Positions 36,006-45,446 of a stretch of DNA of 64,000 nucleotides are shown here, piece after piece (the stretch's first letter is position 1; the number at the start of each line of letters is the position of its first letter). The notes below the pieces were generated by a model. It saw only the letters and a program-made list of their open reading frames with translations, was not told the DNA's origin and made no database searches. The stretch is taken from NCBI GenBank assembly GCA_031292555.1, contig JARLGV010000101.1, forward strand, positions 62,001 to 126,000, given 5' to 3'. The stretch is from Fimbriimonas sp. Lineage in GTDB: Bacteria; Armatimonadota; Fimbriimonadia; Fimbriimonadales; Fimbriimonadaceae. The position numbers were made by a program, and so were the translations under genes.

Positions 36006-37931
36006 TTAACCTCTCAGGGCCGAAAGCTTGTCCAGCCTCTCCGACTGCTCCTGCCATGCCGCAAGCCGGCTTTCAAGCTGCTCCTGAAGCCGTTGGTGGT
36101 CGCGCGTCAACGTGAATACGTCTGCGGTGGGCTCGAGATTCGCCAATTGGCCCTCAAGGTCCTTGAGCGCAGCTTCGTCCGCCTCGATTTCCGCCTCGAT
36201 CTCCGTCACGACTTTGGTCATCCGCTCGATCTCTTTACTCAGTTCTCGCGGAGTGAGAGAGGGCTCTTCAACCTTCTCCGGCATTTTGGCGGATGGGGAA
36301 ACTGCCGCCTTTTTCGCGGAGACAGGTTTGGTCGAACGGTTTCGATATTCAGTGTACGAACCGGGATAGAGAACGACGCCGGAGCGGCGAATGTCCATAG
36401 TGTGATCGGTCACCTCAGACAGAAGCCATCGGTCGTGCGACACTAGAAGCAAACTTCCCTTGTAATCTCTGAGGACTCCTGCCAATGCCTCGCGGGAGGC
36501 CATGTCCAAGTGATTGGTCGGTTCGTCCAGAATCAGTAGGTTCGGATTCATTTGGGTTAGCTTGGCAAGCGAGAGCTTGTTCTTTTCGCCTCCGCTAAGC
36601 GTCTTGATCGGTCGGTAGACGTCGTCACCAGTGATCAGGAAACGAGCCAGCAGGTTTCGTGCATCCGGCGGCTGCATATCCAAATCCCAGACCATCGTAT
36701 CTAGGGGCGACATATCGGGGTCTAGGTCGGAGGCATCCTGGGAGAAATAGCCGGCCGATACATTGGACCCAAGACGCGTTCGGCCAGAGAGTGGTTCGAT
36801 CTCACCGAGAAGCACCTTGATGAGCGTCGATTTGCCCGATCCGTTTTCGCCGATGATGCCCCATCGGTCACCGAAGCGCACCGACCAATCCAGGTCTGAG
36901 AACAGGATCGTCCTTTCATTGCCGGGGTCTACGAAGCCGACGGTCAACCGGTCGGTGTCGAGAGCGATGTCGCCGCTTCGCTTTACGTCGCTGAAGCCCG
37001 CCTTCATGCCGCGCTCGTGCTTTGGAGCCTCCACTTTGGTCTCGATAAGCCGGTTCATCAGCTTGAGGCGTCCCCTGGCTTGGGCAGTGCGCTGCGAGTT
37101 CATGAAGCGCCGGACGTATTCGTCCATCTTGGCAATCTCCATATCCTGACGACGTGCCACTTCGGCTTGGCGAGCCTCCTCTTCGGCGCGAAGCTGCATA
37201 TATTTCGGAAATGGCCCCGGATAAGACTTGACGGTGCCGTCTCGCATGTCCAACACGCGTTCGGCGGTGTTGTCAAGGAATGCCCGGTCGTGGGAGACGA
37301 GGAGGACGGCGCCGTGGTAGCCGCGGAGCCACGATTCGAGCCATTCGGTTGCCTGTAGGTCGAGGTGGTTGGTCGGCTCGTCCAGAATCAGCAAGTCTGG
37401 CTCTTCCAAAAGTAGGCGAGCGATGGCCAGGCGGGTAGTCTCGCCGCCAGAGAGCTTCGAAGTCGGTTTACTGAACTCGCCCTCGGTGAAACCCATCTTC
37501 TGAAGCACCACACGCAAATCGCGCTCTGCGGAATATCCCTCGGCTTCGAGGAAGTGTTCGTGGAGCAGGGCGTACTCCTCGAGGTCCTCCGGTGTCGCCT
37601 CGTCGGCGTGCATGAGGTCTTCGAGTTCATTCAGGCGTGCCTGCAGCGTTAGTTGGCGCTTGACCGCCTCCTCAGCTTCTTCGAGTACGGTTCGGTCGGT
37701 GGCGACCAGGGCCTCTTGCCTCAGGTAGCCGATCTTTGCGCCTTTCGCGAGTTGTACCGCGCCAGAATCCGGTTCGTATTGCCCGGTGAGAATCTTGAGG
37801 AGGGTGGTCTTACCGGTCCCGTTCCGCCCGACGAGAGCGACCTTTTCCCGCGCCTCCATCCGGAACGTGACCCCCGTAAGAATCTGGTCGACCCCAAAGG
37901 CCTTGGCAACATTGGAGACAGACAGAAGCAC
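36006..37931 (-). CDS. ABC-F family ATP-binding protein (Uup/EttA-like)
   Basis: 641 residues from GTG 37931. Two complete nucleotide-binding domains: Walker A GRNGTGKT (about 35-42) and GENGSGKS, signature motifs LSGGE in both, Walker B LLILDEPTNHLD twice. Between them lies the interdomain linker that enters the ribosomal E site. No membrane domain is present, and a C-terminal coiled coil (about 560-641, EIERMTKVVTEIEAEIEADE) resembles the DNA-binding end of Uup. ABC-F proteins rescue stalled ribosomes or protect them from antibiotics. The promoter is of leaderless type. Confidence 0.93.
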   Translation of the reverse strand: MLLSVSNVAKAFGVDQILTGVTFRMEAREKVALVGRNGTGKTTLLKILTGQYEPDSGAVQLAKGAKIGYLRQEALVATDRTVLEEAEEAVKRQLTLQARLNELEDLMHADEATPEDLEEYALLHEHFLEAEGYSAERDLRVVLQKMGFTEGEFSKPTSKLSGGETTRLAIARLLLEEPDLLILDEPTNHLDLQATEWLESWLRGYHGAVLLVSHDRAFLDNTAERVLDMRDGTVKSYPGPFPKYMQLRAEEEARQAEVARRQDMEIAKMDEYVRRFMNSQRTAQARGRLKLMNRLIETKVEAPKHERGMKAGFSDVKRSGDIALDTDRLTVGFVDPGNERTILFSDLDWSVRFGDRWGIIGENGSGKSTLIKVLLGEIEPLSGRTRLGSNVSAGYFSQDASDLDPDMSPLDTMVWDLDMQPPDARNLLARFLITGDDVYRPIKTLSGGEKNKLSLAKLTQMNPNLLILDEPTNHLDMASREALAGVLRDYKGSLLLVSHDRWLLSEVTDHTMDIRRSGVVLYPGSYTEYRNRSTKPVSAKKAAVSPSAKMPEKVEEPSLTPRELSKEIERMTKVVTEIEAEIEADEAALKDLEGQLANLEPTADVFTLTRDHQRLQEQLESRLAAWQEQSERLDKLSALRG

Positions 37932-37935
37932 GCAC

Positions 37936-37971
37936 CTATTATGAAGCGCTTTTCGCAGCGCTTAGTAATAG
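37936..37971. repeat. Inverted repeat over the ABC-F promoter
   Basis: Arms 37936-37950 and 37957-37971 match in 13 of 15 positions with a 6-nt loop. The left arm contains the -10 box of the ABC-F gene. It could be an operator or a hairpin that insulates this promoter. Confidence 0.5.
37938..37943 (-). promoter_or_regulatory. -10 box CATAAT, leaderless-type promoter of the ABC-F gene
   Basis: On the minus strand CATAAT is followed by 6 nt (AGGTGC) and GTG 37931. It lies inside the inverted repeat 37936-37971, which could act as an operator. Confidence 0.5.
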
Positions 37972-38219
37972 GCGAACCTCCCTTCGGGCTATGGGAAAAG
38001 GCGAAAGGGCGGAGGGTTGAAGTTCGGCGTGCCCGCAGCCCCCGTAGCCGCTGCCTCCGTGGCAGCGCAAGGAACTCCGCTGCGCCTGCGCAAAGCGAAC
38101 CGCGCTTCGGGCTAGGCGAAGAGACAAAGAGGCGGGAGTTGCTGAAGTACCCTCACTCCTTGCCGCCTCCTTGCCTGGCGAAGCGTGTCGCCTCGTCGCC
38201 TGGCGCTCAGCGCCCTGCG
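37972..38219. repeat. Degenerate GC-rich repeat region between ABC-F and serA-like genes
   Basis: No gene is supported. The blocks GCGAACC + 3 nt + CTTCGGGCTA occur at 37972-37991 and again at 38095-38114 (123-bp period), each followed by a GCGAA- and AAAG-containing stretch and GGCGG. Several short palindromes (e.g. GGCGCTCAGCGCC near 38201-38213) lie close to the 3' end of the serA-like gene. This has the look of a decayed extragenic repeat family. Confidence 0.4.
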
Positions 38220-39425
38220 CTACTTCGCTATTTCGAAGCAGCTGGCGTCGAAGACGTTTGGGTTCAGTTTGATCAGCTTGAGCGCTTCGTCGGACGGCTC
38301 CTTGTCGATCGTGATCTGAGCGATGGCGGCTTTTGCTCCTCCGAGGACGATGTTCTCCATCTCTTGGACGCTGGCGCCTTCGTCTTTCAGGACGGCGAGG
38401 ATGTGAGCCAGAACGCCAACCTTGTCAAGGTGACGAACTACCAGCAGATGGGTGGCCACTTCGGCCTTGCCGATATTCACAACGTTTGGAACCATGCCGG
38501 TCAGCTTGTATTCGCGGACGATGCGGACGGTTTCGGCCGCGATCGCCTCTTGAGCCTGCTCGGTGCTGGCGCCTATGTGGTGCGTGCAATAGACGTTTGA
38601 TGCCGATTGGAGCTCGCCTTCATAGGGGCCTTCACCGACAGATGGTTCTCCTTCGAAGACGTCAAGGCCGGCAACCACGCCCTTCTCCTTGACCACCGTC
38701 AACAGGGCAGCTTGGTCCACGACTTCAGCGCGACTGGTGTTGACGAATATGGCGCCGGGCTTCAAGGTGTTGAAGAACTCGCTACCGATCATCCCCTTCG
38801 TGTCGGGGGTGAGTGAGACGTGGATGGAAACGATGTCCGACATACGGGCTAGGTCCTCGACAGTGGACGCACGTCCGATACCCAAAGCAGCAGCAATGTC
38901 GGGTGTCATCCAACGGGAGTATGCGATGACGTTCATCCCGAACGCTCTGGCTCGGGGGATCATCTCTTGGGAGATTTTGCCCATGCCGATCAGGCCGAGG
39001 GTCCGTCCGTAAAGGCCCTTGGCAGCGCTGTACTTCTTCTTGTTCCAGTGACCTGCCTTAAGGTCGCTCGCATTGTCTGGAATGTGCCTGTCGCAGGACA
39101 GAATCAACCCGAACGCCAACTCGGCGACTGCTTGCGAGTTCTTGCCCGGGCAATTGCTGACGAGGATTCCGCAACGGCTGGCGGCTGCTACGTCGATCGT
39201 GTTATATCCGGCGCCGGCGCGGATGATGACCGAGAGGTGAGAGTTCTCGATCATCGGGGCACTGACTTTCGTCCCCCGAACGATGAGGATGTCTGCCATG
39301 GTCTCAGATAACCGACCGGCCAACTTCTCGTCTTTGAGATCCGGCTCGTAGAGCACTTCTGCTCCCAGGGCCTTCAATCCATCTAGACCACTTTTTTCAA
39401 ACTTGTCCGCAACCAAGATGTTCAT
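38220..39425 (-). CDS. serA: D-3-phosphoglycerate dehydrogenase-like 2-hydroxyacid dehydrogenase with ACT domain
   Basis: 401 residues from ATG 39425. NAD-binding motif GLIGMGKIS in the middle, catalytic Arg in FVNTSRAEVVD, Glu in DVFEGEP and His in CTHHIGAST; the C-terminal about 75 residues (VVRHLDKVGVLAHILAVLKD) form an ACT domain as in serine-regulated SerA. It should oxidise 3-phosphoglycerate in serine synthesis. The N-terminal specificity loop GTKVSAPMI is the usual SerA version. Other hydroxyacid substrates cannot be excluded. Confidence 0.87.
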   Translation of the reverse strand: MNILVADKFEKSGLDGLKALGAEVLYEPDLKDEKLAGRLSETMADILIVRGTKVSAPMIENSHLSVIIRAGAGYNTIDVAAASRCGILVSNCPGKNSQAVAELAFGLILSCDRHIPDNASDLKAGHWNKKKYSAAKGLYGRTLGLIGMGKISQEMIPRARAFGMNVIAYSRWMTPDIAAALGIGRASTVEDLARMSDIVSIHVSLTPDTKGMIGSEFFNTLKPGAIFVNTSRAEVVDQAALLTVVKEKGVVAGLDVFEGEPSVGEGPYEGELQSASNVYCTHHIGASTEQAQEAIAAETVRIVREYKLTGMVPNVVNIGKAEVATHLLVVRHLDKVGVLAHILAVLKDEGASVQEMENIVLGGAKAAIAQITIDKEPSDEALKLIKLNPNVFDASCFEIAK

Positions 39426-39466
39426 TTCGTTACGGGAGTTTACCGACGAACCGAGGCGAATGGACG

Positions 39467-40327
39467 TCAACCGATACCGAAGAGGCCGCGTTGTTGAGGC
39501 AAGGTTTGGAGCGCTGTCCCGAGGGTCGTGGGATCCTCGATCGGGATGGCCCCCAGCCCGATGAGAGCCCGGCTTGACTGCGATCCGTCGTCGCGAACGA
39601 TGAGCGTTCCGGTCTTCTTGCGAATTGCTTCGAATGCGCCCATCCAGGTGCCGCCCTGCTTGAATCGCGAGGCGACGATGACGGTTGCTTCGGCTCCGGC
39701 ATAGATCAGGGTGTTTCGCTCCATCGCGGAGGCGGACGAGAACTCCTCATCGGGGACACACAGCGAGGCTCCCGTTTTACCGACCCCAACATATCGATCG
39801 ATGCCGTACGGAACGACTTCAAGAACTTGCCCTTTGGCTAGGAGCGCGCCCTTTGCCCCAGCGAGATCGGAGCCGGTTGCGCCACCCGACAAAACTGCGA
39901 ATCCAAGACGAACGGCCTCGCGGCCAATCGACTCCGCGAATTTCCGTGCTTCGAGATCGATCTCCCGACTGCCGACGATGCCTACGAGCGGTTTCAATAT
40001 GGGGGCTCCAGAAAGCCAGAGCGCGGGAGGCGCACCTTCTCCGAGCCTTTCAAGCCAACGGCGCGGGTAGGCGTCGTCTACCCCGGTCAGGACACAGCCC
40101 AATTCGACGAGTTCCCGCGCATGCTCGATGAGATCAGCGTCCCCTAGAGTCAATGCTTCTTCGAAGTAGCCTGCATCACGCAGGACATCCTGGAATTCGC
40201 TCAACGGACGGTCCGCGCTGCGAAGCACCGGGGTCAAACGAGTCCACCGCCTTCTGACCAGATTGGTTGGGCGCGTCAGGCCCCGCAGGTAGAGGGCGGC
40301 CAAGCATATCGACAGGTGGTTCAGCAT
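39467..40327 (-). CDS. DprA/Smf-like DNA-processing protein
   Basis: 286 residues. A Rossmann-like fold is visible with VGIVGSREIDLEARKFA, LSGGATGSDLAGAKGALL and MERNTLIYAGAEATVIVAS, corresponding to the DprA motifs SGLARGID and RNRIIAGLS but clearly diverged. Canonical DprA binds single-stranded DNA and loads RecA during transformation; with a type IV pilus operon in the window competence is conceivable. The changes make it a DprA-like relative rather than a sure orthologue. Confidence 0.7.
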   Translation of the reverse strand: MLNHLSICLAALYLRGLTRPTNLVRRRWTRLTPVLRSADRPLSEFQDVLRDAGYFEEALTLGDADLIEHARELVELGCVLTGVDDAYPRRWLERLGEGAPPALWLSGAPILKPLVGIVGSREIDLEARKFAESIGREAVRLGFAVLSGGATGSDLAGAKGALLAKGQVLEVVPYGIDRYVGVGKTGASLCVPDEEFSSASAMERNTLIYAGAEATVIVASRFKQGGTWMGAFEAIRKKTGTLIVRDDGSQSSRALIGLGAIPIEDPTTLGTALQTLPQQRGLFGIG

Positions 40328-40490
40328 CGTGACAAAGGAGGGTTGGCGTGATTCGGAAGGAGCCGATCGCTCAATACTGCGTCACACGACGAACCACCGG
40401 CAATAGTTTTCCACAAGCGGCGTCGTCAACCCGCCAGAGCCCCCCTTGCTATGCCCTGAACGGTAAACTGCGAGACCACGTTCTAACCCA

Positions 40491-43400
40491 ATGCCAATGC
40501 ACAAGCACACTGAACTCACTCGCAACCGTATCCATGCATTCCTCCGAAACGAACTGAAGCCCAGGCTGTATGGAGATCGAAGACCTCTCAAGATCGAGAT
40601 CAATTCCCGTCCGTGCGAAACCCAATTCGAAGCCAAAGAGGGCCCTTGGACCGAGGTAGCCCATGGTTACGAGTACGGTCCGGCGTATACGACATTTTGG
40701 TTTCGGCTGAGCGGAATTATGCCGCAGGAGTTTGCGGGGGCTCCAGTGGCCGTCGTTGCAGAAGTCGGCGGCGAGAGAACCGTTTGGAAGGATAACTCTC
40801 CTTGGTGCGGCGTCGACGTCGAGCACAGCGACTTCGGTTGGCTGGAGGGATCGGCGATGTCGAACGGCGGAACGCTTCCTCAGGGCGGAGAGCCGGTTGA
40901 GTTTTATATCCAATGCTACACCCGGAACGCACAAACGACGGTTCACGGCAAGGAGCAGCCTCGATCCCAAGTGACCGAGCGAGTCGATCGAGCGGAGCTT
41001 GTGGTCATTGACACTGACACAAAGGATCTGTATTACGACGTCGACTTCACTCTAAACCTGTTGGAATCGATCGACGACAAAGACCCAGCTTACGCCACGA
41101 TGTTACGCGCTTTGAACGATGTTGCCAACACCTACTCGGCGACGTCCAGGGATTCGATCTCCCGTTGCCGCAAGATCGTGAGGGATGCGTTGGGAAGCTT
41201 GAACGGCGAGTTCAAACACACGATTTTCCCGGTCGGGCACGCGCATCTGGACACCGCATGGCTATGGCCTCTGCACATCACACACAAGAAGATGGCGCAC
41301 ACTACGGCGACCCAGCTCGGCTTGATGGAGCGGTATCCGGAATACGTCTTCGCCCATAGTCAGGCGAGTCAATATGAGTGGATCGAGAAGGAGTATCCCG
41401 TTCTCTTCGAGCGCGTCAAGGAAGCGATAGGCAGGGGGCAATGGGAACCGGTCGGATCGATGTGGGTTGAGGCTGATTGCAACCTGACTGGCGCTGAATC
41501 ACTTATTCGGCAGTTCCTGTACGGGAGGCGTTACTTCCGAGAGAAGCTCGGATACAACACCGAAGACATGTGGCTTCCGGACGTGTTCGGATATGCCGCT
41601 GCTCTCCCCCAGATTCTGGCGAAGTTCAACATTAAGTACTTCATGACTCAGAAAATCTCGTGGAACCAGTTCAACAAGTTCCCGCATCATACATTTTGGT
41701 GGCAAGGCATCGATGGCACCCGCATCTGGTCGCATTTCCCGCCCGCCGACACGTACAACGGTTCCGCCGAGCCGAAAGAGGTCATCTACTCAGTCAAGAA
41801 CTATAAGGATCAGGGCCGAAGCGACCAATCGCTTTACCTGTTTGGGTTCGGAGACGGTGGGGGAGGCCCGACCGAACGGCACCTAGAGTTCTTGCGCCGT
41901 GGACGCATGGCTCCGAACTATCCGGATGTCGTATCCGGAAAGCGGGCTCAGGAGTTCTTCCGCGAAGCCAAAGCTAGATCGCGAGACCTGATGACCTGGG
42001 TTGGGGAACTCTATCTCGAGTTACACCGAGGCACTTATACTAGTCAGGCCGCCAACAAGAAGGGCAACAGGGTCAGCGAGTTCCTGCTGCGGGACGCGGA
42101 GTTGCTTGCTTGCTTTAGCCCCGGATTCCCTGCCGACTATCCGGCAACCGAACTGGAAGCGGCTTGGAAACTGGTGTTGCTGAATCAATTCCACGACATC
42201 ATTCCTGGGTCATCGGTTCACGAGGTTTACGAGGACAGTCGCGCCGACTATGAGAAGATAGCCGAGGTCGGAAACCGCATCGTCGCAGAGAGTCTCCACA
42301 AGATCGCGTCTGGATTCGATACTTCTTCGATGAAGAACCCAGTGGCTCTATTCCACAACGCCACGATGGTCACCCAGGGTTCCATTCCATGGGATGAGGA
42401 GCCGGCCCCAACTTCGATCGTCACTACCGAGGAAAGCCTGCCCGTTCAACTAGTCGACGATTTTGGCGAAAAGAAGCTGATTCTGCCCATTCCGCAGACT
42501 GCGTTGGGCACAGTCGTCGTTGCAGAGCTATCTGAGGCGGCCCCTGCGTCGAAATATCGACTCAAGAGCAGCAACCGAAGGATTGAAAACGAGGACTTGA
42601 TTGTACGGTTCGACCTTCACGGGAACCTGACGTCGATTCAGAGTCTAGAGGATCAGACTGAGTTCTTGGAGGCAGGGAAGCTCGGCAATGTCTTCCAGTT
42701 GTTCGAAGATAAGCCGAATTTCTGGTCGGCTTGGGACGTAGACGCGTTCGCCTTGGAAACAGGCCAAGACCTCGTCCGGAGCGAGAGCTTCGACATTGTG
42801 GAGCGGGGGCCGGTCCGAGTGGCCGCACTGGTCGTCAAGCGGTTCGGCAAGTCGACGATTCGCCAGAAGATCTCGCTTGGGCCGACGCCGGGCGTCCGAT
42901 TCGATACCGAGATCGATTGGCGAGAAGAGGACAAAATGCTCAAGGTCGCATTCCCCGTCAATGTGAACGCGGCGCGTGCCACTTATGAGATCCAGTTCGG
43001 AAACGTCGAGCGACCGACTCACGGCAACACGACGTGGGATATGGCCAAGTTCGAGGTATGCGCTCAGAAGTGGGTGGATCTGTGCGAGGGTGACCAAGGG
43101 GTTGCCCTCATCAATGACTGCAAATACGGCCACGACGTAAAGGGCAACGTAATGAGGCTTACGCTTTTGCGCTCCCCTAAGGCGCCGGATCCCCTGTGCG
43201 ATATGGGAGTCCATCGGTTCTCTTATTCGCTCGTACCACACTATGGGCCGTACAACTATGCGGGCATCGTTCAAGCTGCCTATTCGTTCAATGCACCGCT
43301 TCGATCGGTTCGGCTTGACTCAAATAAGGGAGTAACCGGCTCACTACCTGCCTTGGTCGCCTGCGAGGACCGTAACGTCATGACCGAATCGGTCAAGAAG

Positions 43401-43607
43401 GCAGAGGACTCAGACGACATCGTCGTTCGGTTGTACGAGTGTCATAACAGTCGAGGCAAGGCAGAGCTTTATTGTGCCAAGCCGGCAAAGGCGGCTATGC
43501 TTTGTGATCTGGAAGAGAATGAGATCGACGAATTGACTCTGCAAGATGGCGTGGTGAGCTTCGAGTACAAGCCATTCGAGATTATTACAATCAAACTGAA
43601 GATGTAG
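40491..43607 (+). CDS. Alpha-mannosidase, glycoside hydrolase family 38
   Basis: 1038 residues. After an about 240-residue N-terminal beta domain comes the catalytic (beta/alpha)7 barrel with the zinc-binding VGHAHLDTAWLWPL (His, Asp), the nucleophile region MWLPDVFGYAAALPQIL and the later zinc ligand His in LLNQFHDIIPGSSVHEVYED, then the all-beta C-terminal part. Length and motifs match bacterial and vacuolar GH38 enzymes that release alpha-mannose from glycans. No signal peptide is seen, so it is probably cytoplasmic. No ribosome-binding site precedes ATG 40491; a TAAACT -10 is about 21 nt upstream. Confidence 0.93.
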   Translation: MPMHKHTELTRNRIHAFLRNELKPRLYGDRRPLKIEINSRPCETQFEAKEGPWTEVAHGYEYGPAYTTFWFRLSGIMPQEFAGAPVAVVAEVGGERTVWKDNSPWCGVDVEHSDFGWLEGSAMSNGGTLPQGGEPVEFYIQCYTRNAQTTVHGKEQPRSQVTERVDRAELVVIDTDTKDLYYDVDFTLNLLESIDDKDPAYATMLRALNDVANTYSATSRDSISRCRKIVRDALGSLNGEFKHTIFPVGHAHLDTAWLWPLHITHKKMAHTTATQLGLMERYPEYVFAHSQASQYEWIEKEYPVLFERVKEAIGRGQWEPVGSMWVEADCNLTGAESLIRQFLYGRRYFREKLGYNTEDMWLPDVFGYAAALPQILAKFNIKYFMTQKISWNQFNKFPHHTFWWQGIDGTRIWSHFPPADTYNGSAEPKEVIYSVKNYKDQGRSDQSLYLFGFGDGGGGPTERHLEFLRRGRMAPNYPDVVSGKRAQEFFREAKARSRDLMTWVGELYLELHRGTYTSQAANKKGNRVSEFLLRDAELLACFSPGFPADYPATELEAAWKLVLLNQFHDIIPGSSVHEVYEDSRADYEKIAEVGNRIVAESLHKIASGFDTSSMKNPVALFHNATMVTQGSIPWDEEPAPTSIVTTEESLPVQLVDDFGEKKLILPIPQTALGTVVVAELSEAAPASKYRLKSSNRRIENEDLIVRFDLHGNLTSIQSLEDQTEFLEAGKLGNVFQLFEDKPNFWSAWDVDAFALETGQDLVRSESFDIVERGPVRVAALVVKRFGKSTIRQKISLGPTPGVRFDTEIDWREEDKMLKVAFPVNVNAARATYEIQFGNVERPTHGNTTWDMAKFEVCAQKWVDLCEGDQGVALINDCKYGHDVKGNVMRLTLLRSPKAPDPLCDMGVHRFSYSLVPHYGPYNYAGIVQAAYSFNAPLRSVRLDSNKGVTGSLPALVACEDRNVMTESVKKAEDSDDIVVRLYECHNSRGKAELYCAKPAKAAMLCDLEENEIDELTLQDGVVSFEYKPFEIITIKLKM

Positions 43608-43654
43608 CCTTACGTTTACGGTCAACAGGACGGGTCCCGTCGTAAAGGAGAGGT

Positions 43655-45442
43655 ATGAGGCTAGAGTGGCAGAGAGGCGTGGGAGGCAATTCCAATTCCC
43701 TGCCGTTCCTTGTATTTCTCCTTTCTGTGTCGGCCACGATCTGTGCATGGGTTTGGTCGGGCGTGATCGTCAAAGGGACAGATCAGGAACGCTTTAACTA
43801 TGCGACCGAAGAAGCCGAGCAGGCCATCCAGGGACGGCTTGACGACCAAGTGGACCTGCTACGCGCGACCGCTGCCACGTTTGCGTTTCAACGGTCATGG
43901 CCCCATACCCACTTCAAGAGCTATGTCAGCCACCTCGACCTGAGCACAAACTATCGGGGATTGCAGGGGATTGGCTTTATCCAAGTGGTTAGCCCATCCC
44001 GATTGACCAAGTTCGAGGCATCAATGCACGGAGAGGGATTTACGTCCTTCAAAGTGCATCCTGTCATATCAGGGCGAGACCTCTACCCTATTGTCTATCT
44101 TGAACCTGCGAATTCGTTCGGGGCGAATTCTATCGGCTTTGATGCCTATGGCGATGCCAATTTGAGGGGCGCCATGGAAGATGCGATGGAATCGGCATCG
44201 CCGATACTTTCGGGAATCGAGCCCGTCCTTCAGGCGACTGCGCGCCCGGCCAAGGAAACGGGTTTCATGCTGTTCTACCCGGTCTATCGTGGAGGGGAGG
44301 CCCCTGAGACGGTGTCGGACAGACGCAACTCGATCATCGGATTCGTCTTCTGCCCGCTAAAAGGGAGCGGCTTGTACCAGAACGTTTTGGAGGGTGAGGC
44401 ACGCCGGTATCTAGATGTCGGTATCTACGATTTGCCGAAGGGCGGGCCAATGCAGTTAGTGTACTCATCGTCCAGATACCGTCCAAACCGGTTGTCGGCG
44501 ATCATGGTAGACGCAACCATGCCGACGCTTGGCCGGCAGTGGATTCTCCGCTTCAGCACAAGCGGAGTGTTTGAAGAGGAGTCGGCTACTTGGCTCGTAC
44601 GTTGGATTCTAGTGTCGGGTCTTCTCGTGAGCTTTCTTCTGACCGCCGTCAGCTACACACAGGTCAGTGCCAATCGTCTGCTGTCGCACCAGGCCAAGGA
44701 ACTCGCCGAGCGCGGCGCCGAAGTCGTAAGGCTCAACGAAAACCTCGAGCACCTTGTCCATGATCGTACGACCGAGCTGAGGGCATCGAATATGGAACTG
44801 GAGGCGTTCTGCTATTCGGTTTCGCACGATTTGCGAGCGCCGCTGAGGAGCGTCGATGGTTTTAGCAAGTCACTTCTGGAGGACTACGGCGAACAGCTTG
44901 ACGAGCAGGCGGTGGACTACCTTAACCGAGTTCGCAGCGCATCGAAGCGAATGGACGAACTCATAAGCGCGCTCTTGAACCTATCAAGAATCACACGCCT
45001 CGAGATTGTACGGCAACCGGTGGACATCACCCAGGAAGCGATTGACGCGGCGGCAGAGGCTTTCGAACCCTATCCGGAAGTCCGGTTCGCATTGCAGGTT
45101 GAGCCGGGCCTGACCGCCGATGGCGATCCCAAACTAGTCCGGGTTCTGCTCGACAATTTGATTGGAAACGCAGTGAAGTTCAGTTCGACCTCCAAGCAAC
45201 CAAGAATTGAGATCGGCAAGAGTGACGGAGCGTTCTTCGTGAGGGACAACGGAGTAGGTTTCAACCCAGCTTATTCCGACAAACTATTTGCGGCCTTCGA
45301 ACGACTTCATACCCAAAACGAATTCCCTGGATCGGGTATTGGCCTTGCGACGGTCCAGCGCATTGTTCAGCGGCACGGCGGCGCGGTATGGGCGATATCC
45401 GGTGTCGGCAAAGGCGCTACGTTTTACTTTACACTGCGTTAA
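43655..45442 (+). CDS. CHASE-domain sensor histidine kinase
   Basis: 595 residues. Membrane helix at about 16-37, an extracytoplasmic CHASE domain (about 50-290, with YRGLQGIGFIQVV and GFMLFYPVY), second helix about 320-345, a coiled coil and then HisKA (SVSHDLRAPLRSVDGF) and HATPase (LLDNLIGNAVKF, VRDNGVGFN, GSGIGLATV). CHASE domains bind small ligands such as cytokinin-like molecules or peptides. GGAGAGG stands directly before the ATG. It converges on an OmpR-type regulator gene 4 bp away, so partner assignment is by proximity only. Confidence 0.92.
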   Translation: MRLEWQRGVGGNSNSLPFLVFLLSVSATICAWVWSGVIVKGTDQERFNYATEEAEQAIQGRLDDQVDLLRATAATFAFQRSWPHTHFKSYVSHLDLSTNYRGLQGIGFIQVVSPSRLTKFEASMHGEGFTSFKVHPVISGRDLYPIVYLEPANSFGANSIGFDAYGDANLRGAMEDAMESASPILSGIEPVLQATARPAKETGFMLFYPVYRGGEAPETVSDRRNSIIGFVFCPLKGSGLYQNVLEGEARRYLDVGIYDLPKGGPMQLVYSSSRYRPNRLSAIMVDATMPTLGRQWILRFSTSGVFEEESATWLVRWILVSGLLVSFLLTAVSYTQVSANRLLSHQAKELAERGAEVVRLNENLEHLVHDRTTELRASNMELEAFCYSVSHDLRAPLRSVDGFSKSLLEDYGEQLDEQAVDYLNRVRSASKRMDELISALLNLSRITRLEIVRQPVDITQEAIDAAAEAFEPYPEVRFALQVEPGLTADGDPKLVRVLLDNLIGNAVKFSSTSKQPRIEIGKSDGAFFVRDNGVGFNPAYSDKLFAAFERLHTQNEFPGSGIGLATVQRIVQRHGGAVWAISGVGKGATFYFTLR

Positions 45443-45446
45443 GGAT

